64,000 nucleotides of DNA from Aquatica leii (taxonomy: Eukaryota > Arthropoda > Insecta > Coleoptera > Lampyridae), in contig CM069436.1 in NCBI GenBank assembly GCA_035610365.1, positions 58,295,505-58,359,504 on the forward strand, in the 5' to 3' direction. Both the position numbers and the translations under genes were made by a program. Position 1 is the stretch's first letter, and every line of letters starts with the position of its first letter. Shown here piece after piece: positions 1 to 10,745 of the stretch. Below the pieces are notes generated by a model. That model was not told the DNA's origin and ran no database searches. It saw only the letters and a program-made list of their open reading frames with translations.

Positions 1-58
1 ATAAGCTCCCAGACAATTAAAACAACGCGTATGATTACGCATGGCTTTGCTTTTTTAT

Positions 59-505
59 CTATTGACATTCGTTGGAATTCGGGACCCCAAATAATACTGT
101 GATTAGTATACGTATAGGGCAATACTGAGGTGATAAAAAGGATCGATTATAATTAGAATTACATTTATTAGTTTTAATAGGTGAGGTAGCAAAATCCGGC
201 TGGGCAGGTAAAGCAACCTCCTTATCTTGAAGGGGAACGGAAGTAGCGGTTATAAGCATTTTTGGTTTGACTTTTGTCAAAGGACGTCATTTGACTTCAG
301 CAGCAGATAGTTCTAGATTACGTACTTGTCGATTGATGAACTGCTATAAGTAGGAAAATCATCTGCTTGTCGTCGAGACTCAAATTCACGGTAGGTAGAT
401 GGATTCAAATTAAGCATAGCTAAATAAAAGAGAATAAATTTAAAATGATTTTGAATTGAAAGTGCTGCTAAAGCACTGGCTGCAGTTTGGTGTATTTGAA
501 GATAC
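59..505 (-). pseudogene. Degenerate coding-like relic of unknown family
   Basis: Two adjoining minus-strand reading frames look coding rather than random. One is open for about 63 codons (505 down to 316), with a polar stretch reading NPSTYREFESRRQADDFPTY. After a stop and frame change, a second 73-codon frame (280-59) begins MTKVKPKMLITATSVPLQ and contains a proline/asparagine-rich segment. The composition suits a retroelement capsid or a transposon accessory protein, but I recognise no diagnostic motif and name no family. It is probably a decayed mobile-element ORF inside host intronic or flanking DNA. Confidence 0.3.
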
Positions 506-1438
506 GATCTGATTGATAGACATATTGCTCAAAAACTAACTAAGAAGAACATTATTTTGGCAATTTTTATGTTTATGGAATTTTAAGTTTATTAATTAGA
601 TGTTAATGGCCGAGTACCATTTTTCATCAGATCATCAGTTCTGCGCGTCAATTTGAATGTTTTTTATATACATATATCATATGTAGTGCTCTATATGCAG
701 TATGGTTTCTATAAAGGGCCTACTTTTTTGTTTGGTTATAGTAGTACTTTATATAACGAATGTTATAGCAGTGCGAGGTTACAGGTAACAAGTAACATAC
801 ATTATTTTTGTGAAATTTAAATAAGACTATATTTTAGAAGCTTTAAACATATTCTCTACTAAGCACATATTTCTACTTGAATAATTGACTTTCAAAGCAT
901 AGACGTAGATTTTGATTTTCTACTTTAACTATACTAACAAACGAATATTGGTGTTTTTAATGAAAGCCAATGTTTAATTATTTTTTGACTCTAGTTTTTT
1001 GACATCTCACATTAAATTAGAAAATGTGGACATTAATTTTTTTTGAAATTACTATTAAACAGTTTTTTATGATTGTTGTGGTCACTTTATTTTACCAATG
1101 TATTAGGATGGTTCTCATCCACCTCAAAGTAGGAATATTTAAAGGTTAGACAACCAGAATAAAATCTTGCAGTCTTCCCCACAAAATTATTGAAATAAGT
1201 TTAGATTAAATTTGAATTTTGCTTAACTTTCAAAATTATGAAATTTTCATCTTGTATGTGTTTTTTAAAAAACATTTTGTCTAGTTGCTAATATATCATG
1301 TTATATAGGGTGTAGCATCACAGAGAGATGAATTTTGATTTGGTATAAAACACAGACTAATAAAAACTGACCAAAATTTTGATTTTTTTTTATTCTGTAC
1401 AGTAGGAAATTTGAATTTAAATGGTTTTGAATAGCGTA
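506..1438. other. AT-rich non-coding stretch, no gene seen
   Basis: No exon-like or transposase-like frame was found on either strand. The sequence at 1303-1325 (atatagggtgtagcatcac) resembles the outer end of mariner-type elements and could be the left terminus of the relic that follows, but I found no matching right end. Confidence 0.4.
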
Positions 1439-2010
1439 TCACTCAAATGACGTTCCTGAGAGTCTACGCACTAAATAAGCCTTTTCCTTTTCGTACACTC
1501 TTACGAGCATTGGTACGGGAATTTCGGCGATTTTGGAACAAATGTTGTTCTTGAGGGCTTTCCAAGATTTTGAAACGGTCATTATAAACAAAAAATTTTA
1601 AGTGTCCTCACAGGAAAAAGTCACAAGGTGACAAATTGGGAGAACGCGCTGGCCATTTTAAATCGCATCTAAAGGGGATGAGGCGCCTGGGGTATCTTTC
1701 TGACAAAAAGTTAATGAAAATCTTTGCTGTATGGGCTGTGACTCCGTTTAGCTAAAACCAACTCCATCTCATCCAAATCTACCGGGCGTTTTCAAGATAT
1801 GTCCTAACGCAAAAATGGGCTGTTGCAGGGACCACTCCATATTGTCGATTCAGAATGATCCAAACATAAACTTCCTGTTCTTTTTTTTCAAACCACCCCA
1901 CCGTCAACTTCTTATGACCATTAGAAGGAGGATGGCGCCCTTTTCAAATCTATCTGTCTGTAGCGCTTCACCTATTACAATTTCTTGCTTGATTTCTAAA
2001 TGGCGCGGCG
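1439..2010 (-). pseudogene. Transposase relic, mariner/IS630-like superfamily (C-terminal half)
   Basis: The minus strand from about 1600 to the stop at 1439 is open for nearly 60 codons and reads as the C-terminal tail of a DDE transposase: SKSWKALKNNICSKIAEIPV, then YEKEKAYLVRRLSGTSFE. This matches the usual ending of insect elements in which the DDE domain is followed by a run giving a helix and a final 'R...G..FE/H'. Upstream frames (to about 2010) contain fragments resembling the GAPPHWP...SPDLTPLDFFLWG block but with several stops. A single complete frame is absent, so it is dead. Superfamily assignment rests on pattern recognition only; Tc1 or mariner sub-group is open. Confidence 0.5.
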
Positions 2011-3344
2011 GTGAAATCATCTGTAGTTTTTTTTTATACTGACATGAAACAAAAATGTATTGTTGTCTGTTGATATCTTTTAATTTTAAACTAACAAAAA
2101 ATGTTTAGAGTTTTTTAACGTTTAAATACTTATTTGAGTAATAACTTCGTAATGTAAATGTGAAATGTGATTTTAACGCTAAAATGTATGTCAATTGATT
2201 GAAGTAGTACTCATTCTTGTTTAGAATTTTTAAAGTAATATCCGTATAGTGACAAGGATTTAGTAACCCTCAGCTATTTGTTTTGGTACACTCTCAGACA
2301 CTATCCACGACAAAAAGTACACAATCATGTAATGAAATACGACCGCTGGGAGGTCTTTAGTTAAAAATTATTGTACTTAGGTTTTACATATGAAACCATA
2401 AGATTTTTAATTTATGGTTAGTATTAATCTAATTTTGCTTTTTTGTTTTTGAAATCATATTGGTGTTTTTATCTGATTTTTGTCTTATTTGGCCTAGATA
2501 AGATTTATTACAATTAATGCAAACATAACATTGTATTTGTCGTTGGATTTAGTTTATTCTTTGTTTTTGGAGTAAATGATGTTGTTATTATCATAGTATA
2601 TCGCTATTTTTAGGTACGTTAATGATTTTAGTATAGTCACAAACAAAATCAAAATTTAGTTTAGTTTGATAATGCTATTAGCATTACTAATTTAGATTGT
2701 TTTGTCGTCATTAAAATACATTAAGTAGTGTTTTTGTTGCTTTCTTTATGTTAGAAAGATTCGGCAACTTTTTCTTTTGCAGGTTGGCCTTTGAGTTAGA
2801 AATGTTTATTATTAATATTATATCATGTCTGCTGGCAATTTTTCTTTAATTTTAGGTGTTTTTTTTTGCACGAACCATCAAATTGTCGATAAACATTTTT
2901 ATAAAAATGTTTTGGTTTTACCGATAACACTACGCAAAAAAAAATTCTCATTCCGTGAGCTTCTATTTGAACGACGGATCTCAAATCAATTTTCCTATTT
3001 CTGGTTAAACAAATACTTCTGGTTTTGCGTCAGTTTTCATACTTATAAACTTGCCTTCTAGACATTGAAAACCACGATTTGTTTTATTCATTGCTGTAAC
3101 TGTTTTATAAAACCTAGTTTGATATGGAGTGGAGGTAGATAAATTTATTATGATATACAAGAGGTACATGTTGAACGTTGTGCTGTCCGACCACAGGTAA
3201 ATTTCTAGGTGGCAAATTTTTAAATATATAGTAATCCTTATTATCGCGATTGTTTTCTAGGTTTGCTTTATTTCCACGGCTTGACTAAAAGGAATTGATG
3301 TTTTCTGTTTGTTATTGTTTAGTAGTGCAGTTCTAAGACTGCTT
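2011..3344. other. AT-rich non-coding stretch, no gene seen
   Basis: Only short chance open frames, for example 2825-3061, whose product is hydrophobic/basic and shows no recognisable motif. Nothing else stands out. Confidence 0.4.
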
Positions 3345-3880
3345 GAGCTAGAGTCCATAAAAAGTATTTACTCTTCTGCTATGAATTTGTTATGTCATCA
3401 TAAGTCATCTCACGTCGTGACAGAAGCAGATAATGTGTTCAACAGCATAGTATGCTGCGAATTTCATGTGGTTGTAAGTTCCATTTCTTCAGTCTGGAAC
3501 CCAACAGTTCAAACTTTTTCTTTTGACAGGGATCAATTTCAAACTAGTTTCACTGTCATTATTTTTTCTATCACTTTCTTTGTTGTTCATTCCATCAGAT
3601 AAAGAAGGAATTGGTACTGAATAATCAGCTTTCAAGCAGACTGACAATTTGGATACACGAGTTTTAACTTGTTCTTCTTGCAGTATCCGGATATGTTCGT
3701 CATGCAGATGTAGCAATCCGAATGGTGATCTTTTTGTTCACGCCAAATGATAGAAACAGCTTTTGCATTTGATTTTGCTTAGCTTTTAACCATTGAGTTG
3801 GACCGAAGTAACAGACATTGCAAAGATGAGGAGCCCAGAAGTACTACTGTAAGAAACACTGAACAGCCAACGTGCCGATT
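3345..3880 (-). pseudogene. Relic of a repetitive insect cysteine-rich protein family, N-terminal half
   Basis: Reading the minus strand across several frames gives WAPHLCNVC..., then DCYICMTNISGYCKKNKLKL with VYPNCQSA, and finally LLGSRLKKWNLQP. I recognise this order (zinc-like WAPH..C..C, DCYFC...YPN.PSA, LLGSRL..WNLL) from a protein family present in many near-identical copies in arthropod genomes and usually annotated as uncharacterised. The copies behave like mobile-element genes. At least three stops or frame changes make this one a pseudogene. A second relic of the same family lies at 23100-24640, where the C-terminal half survives instead. I do not know an established name or function for the family. 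Confidence 0.5.
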
Positions 3881-5099
3881 TTTCAAATCAGACATTTTAC
3901 TTGTATCAGACATTTTAACAGAATTTATTGTTCATTTTTTTGAGCAATAGCATAAAGATGTTCGCAAACCTTGTTTTTTGTAAATAAAATTACTTCTTTC
4001 TAGCAGCAGAAATTTCGATTCCGTTATTTAATTTAGAAATAGTTATAAGAAATTAAAAATACTTACATTTGTATTTACAAATAAAATTCTTTATAGCAAT
4101 TTATATTTACCACAACCGGATTAATTATTTCTTTATGTATAACAATCCGGAACTGCTGATTAAATTGTAACTGATTGAAAACGAGTCTATATGTAAATGT
4201 ACTTATACATACAAGTAGAAAACAAACAAAATAAAACAAAGTTTTTTACAGCATTGTTAAACTTTTTATTTTCCAAGTTTACCAAAAAATCAAATTTTTC
4301 AAATTACATTTATAAAAGTCTACATACTAGAAGCAAAAATGCATTAAGAACAATATTGTGAATAAATAATTTAAAAAAATTCAAGGTTATCGTACATATT
4401 TGTGAAGTTGAATAACCCAGACTAATGCCAGATTAAAAATGATTGCGTTTATACAGTATATTATTTACTTGTGTAATCATATTTTTGATGCATACGTTAA
4501 ATGCTGTACTTTAAATCTATGTTATCTAAACCCTCTTTTATATAGACATACACATCATTAAGACTACACAATAAATTGCTTGCTTTTTCTATAGTTTTTA
4601 TTCGAAATAAGTAAACATTTCTTATCACGACAAGTAAAACAATAAATGATATAAATTCTAAAGCAAGCACAAATACAATTGTTTTTTAAAAAAATGTGGT
4701 ATGGCTTAGTCGTTTGCGTCAATGGTTTGCCAGTTTAAAGAACTGATTGACGCGCATACCTTATCTGTTTTTATGGAAATAATGTTTCTAACCAGTTTTA
4801 GCTTAATATTTTTTTCCAAAATTACGTGACCAAATGAATGTAAATTAAATTTGACTAATTCTAATATAAACGTGTCTTGGCTTCGGATAGTTACTTACCA
4901 AAAATACTTGAAATATGCACGAAAACCGTGAAAATATCCATTTAAAATATATGTCTATTATATGTTTTATTACAGTTTTTTTCTTATAGTTTTCCTTTTT
5001 TTGTAAAATGTATTTTACTATTTCTCAAACTATTTCCCATCTACATCGCTTTAACATTAGGAAATCAGTCATACTGCAGAAACAAAACTCAATTAAAAA
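3881..5099. other. AT-rich non-coding stretch, no gene seen
   Basis: Contains A/T homopolymer runs and a short interrupted inverted repeat around 4718-4757 (gcgtcaat...attgacgc). No coding signal. Confidence 0.4.
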
Positions 5100-5620
5100 G
5101 CAAAGGTTTAAATAAATCAACAAAAATAAAAATCTATAAGGCTTTCTATCATAAGATATGCGTTAGAAACAATAGCAATAAACAAAAAAGAAGAAGACCT
5201 AAAAATGATAAAACGAAAAATTATGAAAACAATAAAATGACCAAACACAACAAGAGATATAAGATTGAAAAAGAACAAAAAAAATAGAAGAAGGACTTGG
5301 ATGAGAAAATATTGTTAGATATATAAAAACTCAACGATTAAGATAGACTGGACATATATGGAGAAGAAAACCTAACGAAGTGGAAGAAGATTACATAGCG
5401 GGTACCCTTTGGACCCAGGATGCAAGGAATACCAAGGAAAATATGGAGAGACGCTCTGGTACTGGGAGTGGAAGATTGGAGGTCAAAATGTAGAGATAGA
5501 AAAAGAAGAAAGATTGAAAGAAGATAACAGAGACCAAATGAAAAGTTGAAATGGAGTTAGCTTTAATTTCAAGAATTGCACGGCTCAATGGATGAATAAA
5601 TATCAAATTAAATTTTGTAC
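5100..5620 (+). pseudogene. RTE-type non-LTR retrotransposon relic, 3' end of the RT ORF
   Basis: The plus strand, read with frame changes, gives IKIDWTYMEK (the 'R.RWAGHV.RM' region), then RVPFGPRMQGIPRKIWRDAL followed by VLGVEDWRSKCRDRKRR. This is the hallmark C-terminal stretch of RTE-clade LINE ORF2 proteins, where a 'GRPR..W.DDV..DL..LGV.DWR..A.DR..WR' block lies downstream of the reverse transcriptase. The region is unusually purine-rich compared with its surroundings. No 5' part, endonuclease or RT catalytic motif is present, consistent with a 5'-truncated, decayed LINE copy in sense with the host gene. Confidence 0.62.
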
Positions 5621-5816
5621 TATTTGTCAAAATTGTTTCCCGTTGTTACAAATGATTTTCCTCTTTTTTTAAAGTTTTTAATAAAAACAAACAGTTTGAG
5701 GCACAGTTTTATTATAAATAGAAGAGGATAACAATACTTGTAACAAAATGTTTTATGTATAATTAATATATGTAATTAGTACAAAATTTCATTTCTGTTG
5801 AGGCCATTTCTTAGGT

Positions 5817-5872
5817 CATTTGGTCAATGACCCTCCAAAAAAATACTAAAAATTGCATTATTGTTAGTTTAC
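5817..5872 (+). repeat. Short dispersed repeat, copy 1
   Basis: The segment beginning catttggtcaatgaccctcc, with the following 'aaatactaaaaattgcattattgttagttt', closely resembles 25386-25442 (tttgatcaatcggcctgcaa...). Both lie on the same strand. The flanks are not clearly related. Origin unknown. Confidence 0.35.
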
Positions 5873-5962
5873 ATTTGTTTGAATGTATTAAACAATGTTG
5901 CTTGATGCGAAGTAATAACATTCTGCTGACCTTTCATTGTTTATTATTTTGAAATGAATATA

Positions 5963-6006
5963 CACAACGTTTCGATTGCTGTAGAATCTGCAATCGTCAT
6001 CAGGTG
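5963..6006 (-). ncRNA. Hammerhead-ribozyme-like motif (Penelope-type candidate)
   Basis: On the minus strand: CAC-CTGATGA-C-GATTGC-loop-GCAATC-GAAA-CG-TT-GTG. CTGATGA and GAAA are the two conserved hammerhead core boxes. They bracket a perfect 6-bp stem II (positions 5974-5979 with 5990-5995), and the flanking CAC and GTG can form a 3-bp stem I. Stem III would be minimal (CG), as in the dimer-dependent hammerheads described from Penelope-like retroelements. There is one extra C before stem II and the cleavage triplet would be GTT, both unfavourable. It may be a decayed ribozyme. Confidence 0.4.
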
Positions 6007-7208
6007 AATACGAAGAAACTTAGAAACTACTGGAGCTTATATACTAAAGACATGTTCGATGAAGCGTTCAAGCGTACAAAATAAAAAATCTACAAAGCAT
6101 TAAATTGTTGTCCTATCTGGATTGGCAAATTACCGTCGGACATTTCTCTAATTATTAAAGTACATACTTCGTTGAGATGAAACAGTTGTTGAAAATAGTG
6201 AAATACGTTTGACAAAAGAGGAAAACCAAAAGAAAAACTGTATATAGTTGTATAGTACACGATATGGTAGTGATAAATACATCTGTTATCGGCAAGAGTG
6301 TTTTTGTATTGTGGAAAGACACGTTCCTGCAAGATGGCTGTAGTAACAAGTTTAAAATGTACGTCATCAAGTGGTGAAAAACGTTTACTCGATGCGTCAA
6401 GCAAGGTTTAATTTTGCAGTTGAAAACCATCAGTGAAGTACTTGTGGTTTTCGGCTGCTGATAATCCCTATTTTTCTAACATTTTCTTTATTTTATTGAT
6501 ATTTTTCTTGAGTTTACTTAAACCAAGTACAACTTTTTCTGTCATTAAGATACTTTGTTTTAAACCAAGTTTTTTTCTTCAAGTTAGGTTATATCAGTTC
6601 TTATATAGCTTTACATATATACGGCGCAGCATCAGTACTCACTAGCCTTCCATCAGGTCTCAAAATACACACATTTCCATTGAAAAAGGCAGCAATTGTA
6701 CAATAGATTACTTTATCTAACACTTCGAAACTAACCAAATACAATTTTCCTTTGTTTTACGAACAGCTAGAAATCTTCGTTCAATGTCGGTAGCTTCATC
6801 AAAAGACATCCAAATATTATGATTTACTACTATCTCCAAAGTTCTACTAAATAGTTTCCAACCGTTTTTTTTTTTTTTTGTAGACTGGCAGGAATATTCT
6901 GTTTAGTATATTTTTTTCAAAAACTGTATTTTTTAATTTTGTAAGCACTAATAAATCACAATTCTTTAGTAAAATTCTGTATACGGTTTAGACTTGTGTT
7001 CGGCAATGTCGTAATCAGAGCTAGTCTTTTACTTTGACTTTGCATAGCTTTAAACTCCTTTTTATATCTGATTTATGTTGAAGTTTTTATGGGTTAATTA
7101 GAATAGTTTCCATTAAACCAATGGAAAAGTTACTTATTTTATCACAGTACGTTGATTTTAAAAGTATCCGTAAATTCCTTTTTGTTATAATAAAAACTAC
7201 GTTTAGAC
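6007..7208. other. Non-coding stretch with a T-rich tract
   Basis: Two overlapping minus-strand open frames (6090-6404, 6155-6430) are compositionally plain and show no domain. A run of about 14 T lies near 6866-6879. No gene supported. Confidence 0.35.
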
Positions 7209-7307
7209 GCTTTTGTGTTTATTAAAAGTTTATTTGGCGACTAAGGTAAACTTTTTCGATCAATGAATAGAATCTTCATTCAAATTTTTGGAACAAACAC
7301 AAAAGCG
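7209..7307. repeat. Short inverted-repeat element
   Basis: cgcttttgtgtttatt at 7209-7224 is matched in reverse complement by the end of gaacaaacacaaaagcg at 7291-7307, leaving a 66-nt centre. It could be a miniature terminal-inverted-repeat element; flanking duplications are not clear. Confidence 0.4.
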
Positions 7308-7615
7308 ATTCGACTGACCTAAATGGTATTTTATTTGAAAGTGTGTTTGGGTTCGCACATTTGCAGTACATTTAACTTTTTAATAAAGGTCGTGGGTAAC
7401 TCGTTTAACATGCATTTGTATCTATTATTTGTTTTATTATTTTGTCTGTAATAGTTAAATTTATAATGTTGAAGAAATAATTATATTACGAAAACTTTTT
7501 TAGAACCAAACTATTATAAATGTATTATTGAGAACTATGTAAAAGTTAATACGATTTAAAGAAGTTAAAAAAAATGAAGACATGAAAAATATGTACGTGA
7601 TCCTTTTCTTTTGAA

Positions 7616-8030
7616 TTCATAGTTATTAAAATTCGTCTCACGTAAAATTGGAAACGTCAATCGTTTTTTACGGAGCCAACATTTTTGTTAGCGATTTAAC
7701 ATACTTATAGAAATAACGTGTATTGAAAACCACACGTTTGATAATCATAGTGAGCGCATTGTAAAAGGAGTGTTAAATATAAACTAAAATTGCATTAGTT
7801 AACTTTTATCTTTAAAAGATATTGTTTATGAACAGGTTTAGGTGAAAAGATGTTTTAAACAAGCTGTTTACAAATTATCTAAGAATGTACTTTCACCGCA
7901 AATGAGTTACTTTTTAATATAACCTACTTGTTTTTTTAACCAAATAATAGCACATCAAAGAACTAGACTTAAAAAACTGAATCTAATCATACGTCTAATC
8001 GCGGCCCAAGGGGCGGGATTTTACATTAAT
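7616..8030 (+). repeat. Dispersed repeat family 'A', copy 1
   Basis: About 300-400 bp align by eye with 53920-54440 in the same orientation. Shared blocks include gaaaaccacacgtttgataat / gaaaaccacgtttgataat, 'aaaaggagtgttaaat', 'gcattagttaacttttatcttta' and 'acaaattatctaagaatgtactttcaccgcaaat'. Copy 2 carries about 100 extra bases in the middle. No ORF or clear terminal repeats were seen, so this is an unclassified repeat (SINE, LTR or MITE not resolved). Confidence 0.6.
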
Positions 8031-8153
8031 GCGTTGTTGCGTCGATCCTTTTTTTATTTGGTTATTATTATAGTATAATAATTTTATATAATTATTGTCA
8101 ATACTTTTTTCTGATTTTTGAACAGTTAATTTTCATTTTTGACATTTACAAAA

Positions 8154-8416
8154 AATGACTTTCCGGTCGTGGATGGGAAGTTAGAACTGTCACTTCCCAA
8201 TCGCTCGCATCCTAACGATAAAAAATGATTGTACTAATAACTTATTTAATCAAGATACAATATACTAAAGTATTTTTTTGAAATAAAAAGACATCTCTAG
8301 CCGACTTCTAGACATTGAATACTTTTAAAAGTTAACGTTTACTTTAAGTAATAAATCTTATAACTATGAAATAAGCACAATTATTTTCTTATTTTTGTGA
8401 CCGGAAAAGTCAATTT
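8154..8416. repeat. Possible small inverted-repeat element
   Basis: aatgactttccggtc at 8154-8168 is matched in reverse complement by gaccggaaaagtcaatt at about 8400-8416 with one extra base. The interior holds a smaller palindrome (gggaag...cttccc near 8177-8208). Only a weak case for a MITE. Confidence 0.3.
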
Positions 8417-9213
8417 GGCCCGACCATGTAATTAGTTTTGAACGTAATAATAAATATAGTAATAAAATATGTATACATACGTTTATTATATATAAAATGT
8501 ACAAATACTGGACTAGATTTAACCGTTTAAAGTCTGCCAAAAGTATACATGGAGAGAAACTTAAACCATTAACTGAAATTTATATGAAACATTTTGTCTA
8601 GACGCTCAAGAGTTGTTTTTGTAAACTCTATACTTTAAATGTTAGAAATAATCAATAAGATGACAAAACAATTTAATAATTTTCATTTGACAATTTAAAA
8701 AAATATTGTAACATATAAATGACGACGTCCGATATCGTTTTAGTTTTGAAGATACATTCAGAGTATTAAAAAACAGAACACAAAAATCATAATTTTGTAA
8801 AGTAAATATCATCAGTGAAAATACTTTGTGTAGTTTCTTAATCGTAATTGAAATAAGCTTTAGCATCATAATTTTTTAGTTTAGGGTCACTTAACTGCTT
8901 CTGTACCATTTTAATAAATTATTACCAAATTATACAAAAAATAAGTTGAAACGTGACAGAACGGTACACAATAGTAGACAATATAATTAATAAATAATTT
9001 AATTGGTTTATTTTTAAGATTCGTGTGGTATTACAGAAGCTAACTAATTTTTAACTTTTACGGTACAAGCTTGCAACTTTCTTGCACAACGGGTACAATT
9101 TGGACCTGCAGTTTTTGATTTCTGAGTTTCATCATAGATTTATGTTTTTTATAATAACTTAAAAGCGATTTAATTGTTTGGAAAAAAAATCAACAATAGC
9201 AAAAAGAAATTAG
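8417..9213. other. AT-rich non-coding stretch, no gene seen
   Basis: No transposase or exon signal on either strand; a chance minus-strand frame at 8642-8869 is leucine/lysine/phenylalanine-rich and without motifs. Confidence 0.4.
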
Positions 9214-10640
9214 TTGCTTTTAATGGGACATGCGACTATAATTATTTATAAAATTGATAAATTACAGGTGTTCGCAGTATTAATTTATCGAAATAACTTT
9301 TGTAATAGTCAAGTTCAAATTAGGCGTGCAAGAAAGCGGCAATTTGCAATTTGGCATTTAGAACTCCAAGGTGACCAAACTAAATTTCAGGGAAAATTAA
9401 TATTTACATTTTAGTTAAAGATCATTTAGTAACAAAATAAGAACAATTCTTCTCAAAATCAACGGGTTTTTACTAATATTAAGGAAATGCAAAAATATAA
9501 AATATACCAAACATATAAAAAAATACATATAACTTTTCTTTAATGTATTCTAACATATCGTTGGATGAGATGCAAAATGGCGCAAAAAATTCGACTTCCA
9601 GATTTTTTTTGGGCTTACACGGTTAAGCATCTCAGCCGACTACATATATGGCAATATAAAATCTTTTTTATCTGTGTCTGTTCAAAAGTTCAAAAGCTGA
9701 TGAAAATGTAACGACACATTTGAGAGTGAACGAAAAGACACCGAATTTGAAGGATATGAATGACTTGATTGCAAAGACTGATTATGACATTGTTGAAATA
9801 AACTGTGATTAACTTGATAGTGGATATTGTTGGGGTTGGATATTGGATACATTACTCTGAGGATATGTAGGAATCTGAGGAAGAAACTATTGCCCCGTAT
9901 GGCAATTGGTTATGTGAAAATGTTTTTAGCACCTTTCTTTTTCATGGTTCATAAATTGGCATCATTTTTGGCATCATTATCAGCATGATTCTTGACACCA
10001 ATATTGGCAGCCTTCTCTTCATCTGTCAGGAAACGTTTTTGGTAATCATACTTGCATTGGTCGATCCAAAATATAAATTTATAACAGTGGATGTAGGATC
10101 TTTTGGTAAAATTAGTGATGGAGAAATTTTTGCAAGTTCGAGACTGGAAAGACAGTTAGAAAACGGTTCCTTGGATGTACGGACTAAAAAAAAATTACCA
10201 GTCAGATATTGAAGCACCATAGGTGATTTTAGAAGATTTTGTTTTTTCCCTGAAAACTTCTCTTTTGAGACCATTTTCCCAGATTAAAATTCTTAATGAT
10301 ATTAAAAAAAGGATGTTTAATTGTCAGCATTGTCGTGTAAGACGAGTGGTAGAAAATACCTTTGGAATTATAACTCAACGCTTCCGTATATACTTTAAAA
10401 GAATTAATTCAAAACCTGGCTACGTAGAAAAAAATATACTAACAACGTGTATCCTACATAATTATCTACGTACCAATAATGTTAATATGTTAAAAAAAAT
10501 GTCAATCTGAGGATGACAATGACTGTCTGCTGAAAAATCTACCTGCCCAAAGCGGTAATGCACAGCAAGAATCGTTTAACACCAGATAAATATTTGCCAG
10601 ATTTCTTAGTTCAGAGTCCGGATCTGTTTTTTGGCAATAT
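9214..10640 (+). mobile_element. PIF/Harbinger-type transposon relic, forward copy
   Basis: Three homologous pieces lie in a row. (1) 9301-9420 (+) reads RRARKRQFAIWHLELQGDQT, the N-terminal part of a HARBI1-like transposase. (2) 9430-9980 matches 10950-11480 of the reverse copy in inverse orientation and on the minus strand contains remnants of the accessory ORF (SQFISTMS, DEEKAANIGVKNHA). (3) 9985-10510 (+) is the C-terminal half of a DDE_4 nuclease: VDPKYKFITVDVGSFGKISD, then RRVVENTFGIITQRFRIYFK and ILTTCILHNYLR. The accessory fragment sits between the two transposase halves, so the copy is rearranged. Frames are broken by stops at about 10210 and elsewhere. Confidence 0.7.
9985..10510 (+). 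pseudogene. DDE_4 (HARBI1-like) transposase fragment
   Basis: HARBI1-type nucleases cut and paste PIF/Harbinger DNA together with a Myb/MADF-type partner. Here frame 1 (to 10212) holds VVIL..LVDPKYKFITVDVG, the strand carrying a catalytic Asp region, followed by GSFGKISDGEIFASSRL. A second frame (10223-10510) holds the RRVVENTFGIITQRFRIYFK block, in which the Glu of VENTFG is the usual third acidic residue, and the end motif ILHNYLR. A stop and frame change separate the two (KLPVRY* against the expected continuation), so no functional enzyme is made. Confidence 0.72.
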
Positions 10641-10745
10641 GAAAAAATATAATATTATTACAAAATGATGTTTTTTTTTATCTCATTGTATGTGTATGAA
10701 TTAATACATATTTAAATAAAAACTATAGTTTACCAAGTAGACTGC

